Source of the DNA: an uncultured Christensenella sp.
Lineage (GTDB): Bacteria; Bacillota; Clostridia; Christensenellales; UBA1750
Assembly (NCBI GenBank): GCA_948468595.1
Contig: CAOKIU010000012.1
Location: forward strand, 1-44,894
DNA: 44,894 nucleotides
Direction: 5' to 3'
In this document: positions 31,670-39,656 of the stretch, one piece after another
How the letters are laid out: every line of letters begins with the position of its first letter
Position numbering within the stretch: the first letter of the stretch is position 1
Position numbers and translations under genes: made by a program
The notes under the pieces: model-generated
Seen by the model: the letters and a program-made list of their open reading frames with translations, nothing else
Told to the model about the DNA's origin: nothing
Databases searched by the model: none

Positions 31670-32626
31670 ATGGACATCACCAAGAAAATTGAAGCCCTGG
31701 GCATCGTGCCTGTGGTTGTGTTAAACGACGCGGACGACGCGGTGCCGCTCTGCCGCGCCCTGGCCGAAGGCGGCCTGCCGGTGGCGGAGATCACCTTCCG
31801 CACCGCCGCTGCGGAGGAGTCCATCCGCCGCGTTTCCAACGAGCTGCCCGACGTGCTGGTTGGCGCGGGCACGGTGCTGACCATCGATCAGGTGGATCGC
31901 GCGGTTGGCGCGGGCGCCAAGTTCATCGTTTCCCCGGGCTTTAATCCCGAGGTCGTGGGCTACTGCGTGGAGAAGGGCTACCCCATCTTCCCCGGCTGCC
32001 CCACCACTTCCGACATTGAGAAGGCCATGGGCTTTGGGCTCAAGGTCGTCAAGTTCTTCCCGGCCGAGGCCATGGGCGGCCTGAAGGTCATCAAGGCGGT
32101 CGCCGCGCCCTATGGCGCCATGAAGTTCATGCCCACCGGCGGCGTGAATGAGAAGAACCTGCTCGATTACCTCTCCTTTGATAAGATCGTCGCCTGCGGC
32201 GGCTCCTGGATGGTGGACAAGAAGGCGGTCGAGGAGAAGAACTTCGCCAAGATCACCGAGCTCACCCGCTCTGCCGTGCAGAAGATGCTGGGATTTGAGA
32301 TCCTGCATGTGGGCGTCAACTGCGCCGATGCTGACGAGGCCATGAAGGTCGCCAAGCGCTTCTCCGCGATCTTTGGCTGGCCGGTCAAGGACGGCAACTC
32401 CTCCACCTTCGCCGGCACCGCCGTCGAGTGCATGAAGAAGCCGTACCTGGGCGCCAACGGCCACATCGCCATTGGCACGACCTCTGTGCTGCGCGCCAAG
32501 GCGTACCTGGAGTCCATGGGCTTTGAATTTGATGAGTCCACCGCCAAGTTCAAGGGCGAGAAGCTCAACGCGATCTACCTCAAGGAAGAGATCGGCGGCT
32601 TCGCCATTCACCTGGTCAACAAGTAA
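31670..32626 (+). CDS. eda: KDPG/KHG aldolase with C-terminal glyoxalase-like (VOC) domain
   Basis: This 318-residue protein. Residues 1-205 are a complete class I KDPG aldolase (2-keto-3-deoxy-6-phosphogluconate to pyruvate and glyceraldehyde-3-phosphate): VAEITFRT (Glu 40), GAGTVL, SPGF, GCPTTSD and the Schiff-base lysine in VVKFFPAE (Lys 128). From about residue 209 a VOC-type fold follows (FEILHVGVNCAD ... GHIAIGTTSVLRAKAYLESMGF ... GGFAIHLVNK). The role of the second domain is unknown. AAGGGAG precedes the ATG. Codon choice is strongly biased (AAG, GGC, ATC), suggesting high expression. Confidence 0.93.
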   Translation: MDITKKIEALGIVPVVVLNDADDAVPLCRALAEGGLPVAEITFRTAAAEESIRRVSNELPDVLVGAGTVLTIDQVDRAVGAGAKFIVSPGFNPEVVGYCVEKGYPIFPGCPTTSDIEKAMGFGLKVVKFFPAEAMGGLKVIKAVAAPYGAMKFMPTGGVNEKNLLDYLSFDKIVACGGSWMVDKKAVEEKNFAKITELTRSAVQKMLGFEILHVGVNCADADEAMKVAKRFSAIFGWPVKDGNSSTFAGTAVECMKKPYLGANGHIAIGTTSVLRAKAYLESMGFEFDESTAKFKGEKLNAIYLKEEIGGFAIHLVNK

Positions 32627-32639
32627 ACAGACATTTCGG

Positions 32640-32680
32640 GCGCGTCGGGCGTGTTTTCACACCCGGCGCGCTTCCATTTT
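32640..32680 (+). terminator. Terminator of eda
   Basis: A long stem with single mismatches (GCGCG.CGGG.GTG with its partner, loop TTTT) is followed by CTTCCATTTT. Confidence 0.7.
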
Positions 32681-32724
32681 AGGCAAAATCGTGTATACTG
32701 TCTATCATAAGGAGGTGGTAACAC

Positions 32725-32934
32725 ATGCTTTGGGATATTCTTGGCTTCCCCTTTAAGCTCGTGGGCAGCGTCGTGGGCTGGGCGCTTTCCCTCACCGGAC
32801 ACATCCTGGGCTTTGTGCTGGGGTTGGTGATGTTCATTGTGGGCATCGTGCTGTGCGTGACCATTGTGGGGTTGATTCTCGGCATTCCGCTGGTGGTACT
32901 GGGCATCGGCATGATGATCAAGAGCATCTTCTAG
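32725..32934 (+). CDS. Small glycine-rich membrane protein, 69 residues
   Basis: Nearly the entire protein is hydrophobic, with two likely membrane helices (about 8-32 and 33-62) rich in Gly, Val and Leu, and only a Lys at each end region. AAGGAGG stands nine bases before the ATG, and a TATACT at 32694-32699 is a plausible -10. The function is unknown. It is probably co-transcribed with the methyltransferase gene 12 bases downstream. Confidence 0.75.
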   Translation: MLWDILGFPFKLVGSVVGWALSLTGHILGFVLGLVMFIVGIVLCVTIVGLILGIPLVVLGIGMMIKSIF

Positions 32935-32946
32935 GAGCGATGAAGG

Positions 32947-33657
32947 GTGTTGTACCGCTATAGCGACGATAGAGATTTTAGCGATTATGCCTGCGGCGGC
33001 GCGATCAAGGGCCGCGCGGGGATGCCGAACTTTCCCGCGCGGCTGGCCTTGGAGATCTATGCCAGGGCCGCGTCGCATCTAGACGACGGGGCAGGGGTTG
33101 TGCTTTACGATCCCCTGTGCGGCAGCGGATACCTTTTGACGGTGGTGGCGCTGCTCGCCGCGCGCTGTCCCGCCGCCGCGTTCGGCTCCGACGTCAATGA
33201 AGGCGCCCTGGAGCTGGCGCGGGCGAATCTCTCCTTGCTCACGCCGGAGGGCCGTTCGCGCCGCGCAGAGGAACTGGCGCTGAGCTGGGAGACTTATGGC
33301 CGGGAGAGCTACCGGCTTGCGCTGGATAGCTTGGGCCGCATCGCCGCGCAGGCAGACGGCCGAAAAGTGGATACGCGCGTCACCCTTCACGACGTCCTCT
33401 CCACGCAAAGGCCGGATCTTCCCGCCCTGCCCAACCTGATCCTCACCGATGTGCCCTATGGCGGCCTAGTCTCCTGGCAGGGCGAGGGGGGAGAGGCGCG
33501 CCTAATGCAATGCCTGGCGCGCAAAGCCGCGCCGGGAGCGGTGTTTGCCGTGTGCATGGACAAGCGCCAGCGCTTGTGCGCGGATGGATTTACGCGGTTG
33601 GAAAAGGAACAGATCGGGAAGCGAAGATTTGAGATTTATCGCCGGGAATCGGCGTAA
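32947..33657 (+). CDS. AviRa-like rRNA methyltransferase
   Basis: This 236-residue SAM-dependent methyltransferase. The SAM-binding loop YDPLCGSGYLLTVVALL, the acidic GSDVNEGALELARANLSLL and the catalytic-type TDVPYGGLVSW match the AviRa family, whose founder methylates 23S rRNA guanine and confers avilamycin resistance in Streptomyces. Whether this protein does the same is not shown by sequence alone. A GTG start at 32947 is supported by AGGAG nine bases upstream; the ATG at 32940 is out of frame. Confidence 0.82.
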   Translation: MLYRYSDDRDFSDYACGGAIKGRAGMPNFPARLALEIYARAASHLDDGAGVVLYDPLCGSGYLLTVVALLAARCPAAAFGSDVNEGALELARANLSLLTPEGRSRRAEELALSWETYGRESYRLALDSLGRIAAQADGRKVDTRVTLHDVLSTQRPDLPALPNLILTDVPYGGLVSWQGEGGEARLMQCLARKAAPGAVFAVCMDKRQRLCADGFTRLEKEQIGKRRFEIYRRESA

Positions 33658-33667
33658 GACGCAGGCA

Positions 33668-33702
33668 AAGAGGCCGCCCTCCATTAAGGAGGGCGGCCTC
33701 TT
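33668..33702. terminator. Bidirectional terminator between methyltransferase and azlD
   Basis: A perfect 15-bp stem (33668-33682 with 33688-33702, loop ATTAA) with AA and TT flanks lies between the convergent genes. Confidence 0.8.
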
Positions 33703-33753
33703 ATAGCGCCGGAGCGATGGGAACGAGCGGCCCGAAGGGACCTGCGGCGCGCG

Positions 33754-34077
33754 CTAGGAGATGACGAGCGCCAACAGCCGCTCGCAGAGAAAGACCGTGC
33801 CGCAGGCGCTCAGCGAGACCGTCAGCAGTCCGCGCCCGCGGTAGGCCAGGAGCAATGCAACGGCCAGACCGACCAGGGCAGAGAGCAGGCTGGCGGTGGA
33901 GTAGAGCACCTCGGGGAAGGTCATGGCGGCGAGCACCGCGTAGGGAACGTAGTAGAGAAAGGACTTCAAAAAGGGCTGCGTGATGCGGCGGCGAAACAGA
34001 ACCATCGGCAGCATTCGCGGAAGATAGGTGACCAAGGCCATCACGGCGATGGCCGCTAGGATTCGTCCGTAGTTCAT
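33754..34077 (-). CDS. azlD: AzlD-family amino acid exporter subunit
   Basis: This 107-residue membrane protein with about four helices (AIAVMALVTYLPRMLPMVLF, then FLKSFLYYVPYAVLAAMTFP) is typical of AzlD, the small partner of AzlC in branched-chain amino acid export. Start 34077 (GGAGGAG upstream) overlaps the azlC stop by four bases (ATGA), so translation is coupled. Confidence 0.92.
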   Translation of the reverse strand: MNYGRILAAIAVMALVTYLPRMLPMVLFRRRITQPFLKSFLYYVPYAVLAAMTFPEVLYSTASLLSALVGLAVALLLAYRGRGLLTVSLSACGTVFLCERLLALVIS

Positions 34078-34799
34078 GGCGTCTCCTCCTGCTGCGCTGA
34101 TTCGGTGGAGACCGGAAATTTCCAGGCCATGAGGGCGGAAACCGCCACCGCGCACACGATGATGACCCAGCCGCGCGAAACGCCGCTGAGCAATGGCGCA
34201 TAGTAGAACAGGCTGGAGAGCGCCATGCTCAGCAAAACGGTGTAGAGCACGGGCTTTAGCTTGCGCGCCGGGGGTATGATGATGGCCAGGAACATGCCGT
34301 AGATGGCGATGCCCAGCGCCGAGCGCACCATCTCGGGCAGCACGCTGGTGACGGTTGCGCCGAGAATGGTGCCCAGCGCCCAGCCAACGTAAACGCAGGC
34401 GATGAGCCCTGAAAGATAGGGCGTTGTGACGGCGCCCCGCTGCTGCATGCAGACGGCGAAAACCTCGTCGGTATTGCCAAAGGAGAGCAGCGCGCGCGAC
34501 AGGGTGGACATGCGCTCATCCACCTTTTGCGACAGGGAGAGCGACATGAGCATATAGCGCAGGTTGATGACAAAGGTGGTCATGCCGATCTCCAACAGCG
34601 TTCCCCCGGAAAGGATGAGCGACAGGCCCGCGAACTGGCCGGCGGAGGTGAGATTGGTCATGGAGATGAGCGCCGCCGCCCAGGCGGGCAGTCCGCCCTC
34701 GACGCACATCATGCCAAAGACAAAGGATACCGAAACATACCCAAGGCAGATGGGCAGGCCGTCTTTGGCGCCCCTCCAAAATGATCGATTCAAAGCCAT
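34074..34799 (-). CDS. azlC: AzlC-family amino acid exporter subunit
   Basis: This 241-residue protein with about six to seven membrane helices has the AzlC signature: RGAKDGLPICLGYVSVSFVFG, TSAGQFAGLSLI, NLRYMLMSLSLSQK, and GNTDEVFAV. The classic substrate is branched-chain amino acids or analogues. It follows tyrA by 23 bases at the end of the aromatic operon, which makes aromatic amino acids or their analogues possible substrates here. Confidence 0.93.
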   Translation of the reverse strand: MALNRSFWRGAKDGLPICLGYVSVSFVFGMMCVEGGLPAWAAALISMTNLTSAGQFAGLSLILSGGTLLEIGMTTFVINLRYMLMSLSLSQKVDERMSTLSRALLSFGNTDEVFAVCMQQRGAVTTPYLSGLIACVYVGWALGTILGATVTSVLPEMVRSALGIAIYGMFLAIIIPPARKLKPVLYTVLLSMALSSLFYYAPLLSGVSRGWVIIVCAVAVSALMAWKFPVSTESAQQEETP

Positions 34800-34822
34800 T
34801 CCCTCTTTTTTTCGTTTTCCAC

Positions 34823-35680
34823 TTACGCCTGCTTGTCCTTGTCAAAGAAGGCGCGGCGGTAGGTGGAGTTGACCATCAGCGCCTTGAGACCCTCGGCGTC
34901 GCCGCGCTCGATTTTGCCGCGAATGTTTTGCATCTCGTCAAGGAAAGCGTCGATCTCCTGAACCAATACGTCCCGATTGAGCAGGAACAGCTCGCTCCAC
35001 AGGTTTTCGTTGATGCGCGCGATGCGCGTCAGGTCACGGAAGGAGTCGCCGGTGTAGGCAGCCAAATGCGTGTTGTCCTTGCAGTTCATCAGCGTGATGG
35101 CGATCACATGGGTCAATTGCGACAGAAAGCCCACCATTTCATCATGCTGGCGCACGCTGAGCTGAGATATGCGGCCAAAGCCCAGGATCTCCGCCAGCTC
35201 GTGCACGGTATCGATGGCCTTTTGCGTGTTTTTTTCTGTGGGCGTGAGGATGAAATTCGCCCCGCGAAAAACGCGCTCATCGCTGTTGCGCACGCCCGAG
35301 AGCTCCCGCCCCGCCATGGGATGGGAGCCGATGAACTCCACGTCAGGGCGCAGGAACGCCTGAATTTCCTCCACCACGCCTGATTTGACGCCGGAGACGT
35401 CGGTGATGAGCGCGCCGGGACGCAATAGGTCCTGGTGTTGGCGCAGCCAATGCACCATGGCCGTCGGATACAGGCCCATGACGAGGAAATCCGCCTCGGC
35501 GACCAGCTCCGCGGAAAAATCCGCGCCGCGTTTTATAATGCCCTCCCTTTGGGCGTAGTCGATGGAATCCGGGTTGATGTCCAGCGCGTTGACCTTGTAG
35601 CCCATGCTCGTCAGCCGCCTGGCGTAGCAGCCGCCGATCAATCCCAGACCGACAATGAGAAAGCGCGTGTTTTTATTCAT
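34823..35680 (-). CDS. tyrA: Prephenate dehydrogenase
   Basis: This enzyme oxidises and decarboxylates prephenate to 4-hydroxyphenylpyruvate, the tyrosine branch. The 285-residue protein has the NAD-binding start FLIVGLGLIGGCYARRL, DVSGVKSGVV, GSHPMAGRE and the helical prephenate-binding half. There is no C-terminal ACT domain, so feedback by tyrosine may act elsewhere. Start 35680 has GGAGGTGGAGC upstream and overlaps aroA by eight bases. Confidence 0.94.
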   Translation of the reverse strand: MNKNTRFLIVGLGLIGGCYARRLTSMGYKVNALDINPDSIDYAQREGIIKRGADFSAELVAEADFLVMGLYPTAMVHWLRQHQDLLRPGALITDVSGVKSGVVEEIQAFLRPDVEFIGSHPMAGRELSGVRNSDERVFRGANFILTPTEKNTQKAIDTVHELAEILGFGRISQLSVRQHDEMVGFLSQLTHVIAITLMNCKDNTHLAAYTGDSFRDLTRIARINENLWSELFLLNRDVLVQEIDAFLDEMQNIRGKIERGDAEGLKALMVNSTYRRAFFDKDKQA

Positions 35681-36950
35681 GCTCCACCTCCGTTGCGCCG
35701 CCGATGCGCGCAAGGTCGTCGAAGAAGTCGGGATAGGATTTGCGAACGGCCTCAGCGCCGGTGATGCGCAGCGGCGCGCTGCCCAGCGTGGCCAAGACGG
35801 CCAGGCTCATGACGATGCGATGATCGTTGTGACCGTCCACCGTGGCGGGGGCGAAGCGCGGCGCGCCGCCGCAGCCCTTCACCGTCAGCGTGTCCTGCGT
35901 GCTGGAGGTTTTGATCCCCAGCTTGCCCAGTTCCTCCTCCATCGCGGCAATGCGGTCGGATTCCTTGTCGCGCAGGCGGGCGGCGTTGACCAGGCGCGTC
36001 TCGCCCGAGGCGCACGCGCCCAGAACCGTCAGGATGGGCGCCAGGTCCGGACAATCGCCCACGTCCACGGTGCGGCCCGCGAGCGGCGCGGCGGAGAAGC
36101 GCAGGCCCTCCGGCGTTTCACAGAACTGCGCGCCGAAGTCGCGCAGGATGGAGAGGATCGCCTGATCGCCCTGCAAGGAGTCGCGGCGCAGGCCGGTGAG
36201 GGTGACGTTGCCCGAAAGGGCCGCCAGTACGGCGAAGAACGCCGCCTGGGAGTAATCCCCTTCCACGGAATAATCGCACGGGCGGTAGGTCTGGCCGCCG
36301 GGGATCAAGAGGGAGAGCTCGGTGTCGAACGCCGCGCGCACGCCAAACGCCGCAAGCGCTTGCAGGGTGAGGTCCACATACCCGCGCGACTGAAAGGGCG
36401 GGCGGATGACGATGCGGGAGTCGCCCGCCAACAGCGGCAGGGCGAGCAGCAGCCCGGTGATGAACTGCGAGCTGACGCCGCCATCAAGAGCGTACTCGCC
36501 GGGCGTCAGCGGTCCCTGCACTGAAAGCCCATCCTCCCCGAGGGCAAAGGGCAGCCCGCGCTGCGCAAAGAGCGACGCATAGACGGACTGCGGGCGCTGC
36601 ATCAGCCGGCCGTGGCCGACAAAGCGCGTGCGGCCGGAGCCCAGCGCAAAGAGCGGGATCATAAACCGCAGCGTGGAGCCGGATTCGCGGCAATCCACCT
36701 GCGCGTCCTGCATCGGCGGGCGGCCGCCGCAGCCCCGCACAAGGCAGAAGCCGTCCCGCCGCTCCACCTCGGCGCCCAGGGCGCGCAGAGCGCCGATGGT
36801 GGCGGACATGTCCTCGGACGTGCCGATGCCGGTCAGGCGCGATTCGCCCGCCGCCAGACCCGCGCAGATGAGCGCGCGGTGGGCGATGGACTTGGAGGGC
36901 GGCGCGGCAACGCGGCCCGCGCACGCCGCGGGAGATACCTTGACGATCAT
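35673..36950 (-). CDS. aroA: 3-phosphoshikimate 1-carboxyvinyltransferase (EPSP synthase)
   Basis: This enzyme joins PEP to shikimate-3-phosphate. The 425-residue protein has the N-terminal PPSKSIAHRALICAGLAAG, the ESGSTLRFMIPLF loop (family form is GNSGT...), DGGVSSQFITGLL and the C-terminal KESDRI and DGHNDHRIVMS motifs. The start lies 12 bases after the aroF stop. Length is normal for a monofunctional enzyme. Confidence 0.96.
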   Translation of the reverse strand: MIVKVSPAACAGRVAAPPSKSIAHRALICAGLAAGESRLTGIGTSEDMSATIGALRALGAEVERRDGFCLVRGCGGRPPMQDAQVDCRESGSTLRFMIPLFALGSGRTRFVGHGRLMQRPQSVYASLFAQRGLPFALGEDGLSVQGPLTPGEYALDGGVSSQFITGLLLALPLLAGDSRIVIRPPFQSRGYVDLTLQALAAFGVRAAFDTELSLLIPGGQTYRPCDYSVEGDYSQAAFFAVLAALSGNVTLTGLRRDSLQGDQAILSILRDFGAQFCETPEGLRFSAAPLAGRTVDVGDCPDLAPILTVLGACASGETRLVNAARLRDKESDRIAAMEEELGKLGIKTSSTQDTLTVKGCGGAPRFAPATVDGHNDHRIVMSLAVLATLGSAPLRITGAEAVRKSYPDFFDDLARIGGATEVEHE

Positions 36951-36962
36951 GCGCTTCTCTCC

Positions 36963-37979
36963 TTACAGTTCGCGGTCGATGACCGCGGCGATGCGGCGCG
37001 CCTTCTTGACGACGCTGGCAAAATGCTCGGGGGTGAGGGACTGCGCGCCGTCGGACCACGCCTTGGACGGGCAGGGGTGCACTTCGATGATGAGGCCGTC
37101 CGCGCCCGCGGCCACCGCCGCCAGGGACATGGATTCCACCAACCGCCAATCGCCCGTTGCGTGCGAGGGATCGATGATGACGGGCAGGTGCGTCTTCTGC
37201 TTGACGATGGGAATGACGGACAGGTCCAAGGTGTTTCGGGTGTACTTTTCGAAGGTGCGGATGCCGCGCTCGCACAAAATGACGTTCTCATTGCCGCCCG
37301 CCATGATGTATTCCGCGCTCATCAGCCACTCCTCCATGGTGTTGGCCAGGCCGCGCTTGAGCAGCACGGGCTTGCGGGTCTGTCCCAGCGCCTTGAGCAG
37401 GTCAAAGTTCTGCATGTTGCGCGCGCCCACCTGGATCAGGTCCACATGCTCCACAAATTCATCCAGGTGCTCGATGGCCATCAACTCCGAGACGATGGGC
37501 ATGCCGGTGCGCTTGCGCGCCTCCACCATGGCCAGGATTCCCTCGGTGCCCATGCCCTGGAAAGCGTAAGGGGAGGTGCGGGGCTTGTACGCGCCGCCGC
37601 GCAGCATCGTCGCGCCCGCCGCCTTGACCGCCTGCGCGATTTCCAAAGTGGGCTCCAGCCCTTCGATGGAGCAGGGCCCGCCGATGACGGCGATCTTCTC
37701 CTGACCGCCGATGCGCACGCCGCCGCAGTCAATGATGGAATCCTCCGGATGGAAGAGGCGGTTGACCTTTTTGTAGGGAGCGGATACGCGGGTGACGGTA
37801 TCCACATAGGGATTTACGGCGATCTGCGTCTCGTCCACAACCGTGGTATCGCCCACCAGGCCAAAGACGTTGTAGTTGTCGCCGGAAATCATGGTAACCG
37901 AGAGACCCATGTCCTCAAAGGAGCGCACCAGCTTGCCGATCTCCTCCTGCGGCGCGCCTTTTTTCATCGAAATAATCAT
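36963..37979 (-). CDS. aroF: DAHP synthase (AroF type, N-terminal ferredoxin-like domain)
   Basis: This is the first step of the shikimate route: PEP plus erythrose-4-phosphate. The 338-residue protein is of the type I-beta class with an N-terminal regulatory ferredoxin-like domain (about 1-70) followed by the barrel: GPCSIEG, GAYKPRTSPYAFQG, IQVGARNMQNFDLL, KPVLLKRG, DPSHATGDW, EVHPCP. The N-terminal domain is known to mediate feedback by Tyr or Phe in relatives. It starts two bases after aroQ ends. Confidence 0.95.
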   Translation of the reverse strand: MIISMKKGAPQEEIGKLVRSFEDMGLSVTMISGDNYNVFGLVGDTTVVDETQIAVNPYVDTVTRVSAPYKKVNRLFHPEDSIIDCGGVRIGGQEKIAVIGGPCSIEGLEPTLEIAQAVKAAGATMLRGGAYKPRTSPYAFQGMGTEGILAMVEARKRTGMPIVSELMAIEHLDEFVEHVDLIQVGARNMQNFDLLKALGQTRKPVLLKRGLANTMEEWLMSAEYIMAGGNENVILCERGIRTFEKYTRNTLDLSVIPIVKQKTHLPVIIDPSHATGDWRLVESMSLAAVAAGADGLIIEVHPCPSKAWSDGAQSLTPEHFASVVKKARRIAAVIDREL

Positions 37980-37981
37980 GG

Positions 37982-38422
37982 TTATGCCTTCCTTTCCACA
38001 TAGTCCTTTAGGTAGAGAACGGCTTCCTCATAGCCCTTGATGCCGTGGCCGTAGATCGTTTTGACGCACGCCAGGCCGGGATAGGAGTGGTGGCGGAATT
38101 CCTCCCGCTCGTAGATGTTGGATAGGTGGACCTCCACCGCCGGCAGGGCCACGGCCTTGAGCGCGTCCAGAATCGCCACGGAGGTGTGGGTATAGGCCCC
38201 GGGGTTGATCACGATGCCGTCCATTTTTTGATAGGCGTCCTGAATGGCGTCGACGAGCGCGCCTTCGTGGTTGGATTGATAGCACTTTACCGCAATGCCC
38301 TCCCGCGCGCACACCGCCTCAATATAGGCGACCAGGTCCGCGTACGTGGTGCGGCCGTAAATATCCGGCTCCCGGATGCCCAGCATGTTCAGGTTGGGAC
38401 CGTTAAGTACAAGCAAGTTCAT
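37982..38422 (-). CDS. aroQ: 3-dehydroquinate dehydratase, type II
   Basis: This 146-residue dodecamer-forming enzyme has the signature LLVLNGPNLNMLGIREPDIYG, the catalytic tyrosine loop, INPGAYTHTSVAI and VEVHLSNIYEREEFRHHS. It removes water from 3-dehydroquinate. The start overlaps the end of the aroE-aroK fusion by 20 bases. Confidence 0.96.
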   Translation of the reverse strand: MNLLVLNGPNLNMLGIREPDIYGRTTYADLVAYIEAVCAREGIAVKCYQSNHEGALVDAIQDAYQKMDGIVINPGAYTHTSVAILDALKAVALPAVEVHLSNIYEREEFRHHSYPGLACVKTIYGHGIKGYEEAVLYLKDYVERKA

Positions 38423-39656
38423 CGAATCTCTCCTTCACCAGGCGCACGGTGTCCTCCTGCGCGCCATTGTTGTCGATGGTCATATCGCTGTAGCGCCTGT
38501 AGAGGGGCAGGCGCTGGACGTAGAGCGCCTCCACCGCTTCGCGGCTGGAGGAGAGGGGGCGGCTGGGGTCCTGCATGGCCAGGCGCTCGAGGGCCCGGTC
38601 CAGAAAGAAGATGACCCCGTTGTGGCGCATCAAGCGAACGTTGTCCTCGTCCTTGACGATGCCCCCGCCCGGGGAGATCACCAGCCCCGTGCGGCCGCAA
38701 GCCTCTTCCAGCGCTTGCTTTTCCAGGCGGCGGAAGGCGGCCTCGCCCTGCCGCGCAAAGATCTCGGGAATGCTCATGCCGGCAAGGGCCGCAATTCTCT
38801 CGTCAACATCCACGAATTCCCGGCCCATTTGCTCTGCCAGCATCCTTCCTGTGGTGGTCTTGCCGCAGGAGGGCATGCCGATGAGCACGAGGTTGCGCCG
38901 CTCGCGGCACAGCGCGCGGTGTACCGACGCGATGGCCTCCTCCGGCAGCGGCTTGTCCAAGAAGTGCTCGGCCGCGTATTTGGCCTGCGCCACCAGCATT
39001 TCCAGGCCGTTGCAGCAGGGGATGGAAAGCGCCTCGGCCTGCAAGAGCAGGCGGGTGCGCAGCGGATTGTAGATGACATCCACCACAAATTGAAGGCGCT
39101 TAAAGCGCGCAAGGTCGATGGGCTGGCTGCCCAGGTCGGAATACATGCCCACGGGGGTGGTGTTGATCACCGCCTCGGCGTCCGCATGCTCGCGCAGCGC
39201 CTGTTCGTAGGTGATTTGGCCTGCGCCGGGATGGCGGCTGACCACCAGCGCCGCTGCCGCGCCCTTGTGCCGCGCCACGGCCAGCGCGGTCTTGCTGGTG
39301 CCGCCGCTGCCCAAGATGAGCGCCTTTTTGCCGCGCAGGTCAAAGCCGTGCGCGTCCAATAAATGGGAGAGGCCGGCAAAGTCGGTGTTGTAGCCGTAGA
39401 GCTTCCCGCCGCGGTTGACCACGGTGTTCACCGCGCCGATGGCCTTGGCCGCGGGGTCAATCTCCGTCAAATACGGCAGCACGGTCTCTTTGTAGGGGAT
39501 GGTGACGTTGATGGCGGAAAACTCCCGCCGCGTCAGGAACCCCTCCACCTCGTCCGGCCGCAGGGGGAGGAGGTCGTAGGTGTAGGGGCAGAGCTTTTCG
39601 TGAATGATCTTGGAGAAGCTGTGCCCCAGCCGTTCCCCAATCAGTCCGTAGCGCAT
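38403..39656 (-). CDS. Bifunctional shikimate dehydrogenase-shikimate kinase
   Basis: This 417-residue fusion. Residues 1-245 are AroE: LGHSFSKIIHEKL, INVTIPYKE (catalytic Lys), GAVNTVV, GYNTDFAGL and the NADP loop LGSGGTSKTA. From about residue 250 it is AroK: the P-loop GMPSCGKTTTGR, FVDVDERI and SPGGGIVKDEDNV. It thus reduces 3-dehydroshikimate and then phosphorylates shikimate. Start 39656 has AAAGGAGGAGCC just upstream and overlaps aroC by 16 bases. The frame extends upstream without initiation signals. Confidence 0.94.
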   Translation of the reverse strand: MRYGLIGERLGHSFSKIIHEKLCPYTYDLLPLRPDEVEGFLTRREFSAINVTIPYKETVLPYLTEIDPAAKAIGAVNTVVNRGGKLYGYNTDFAGLSHLLDAHGFDLRGKKALILGSGGTSKTALAVARHKGAAAALVVSRHPGAGQITYEQALREHADAEAVINTTPVGMYSDLGSQPIDLARFKRLQFVVDVIYNPLRTRLLLQAEALSIPCCNGLEMLVAQAKYAAEHFLDKPLPEEAIASVHRALCRERRNLVLIGMPSCGKTTTGRMLAEQMGREFVDVDERIAALAGMSIPEIFARQGEAAFRRLEKQALEEACGRTGLVISPGGGIVKDEDNVRLMRHNGVIFFLDRALERLAMQDPSRPLSSSREAVEALYVQRLPLYRRYSDMTIDNNGAQEDTVRLVKERFDELACT

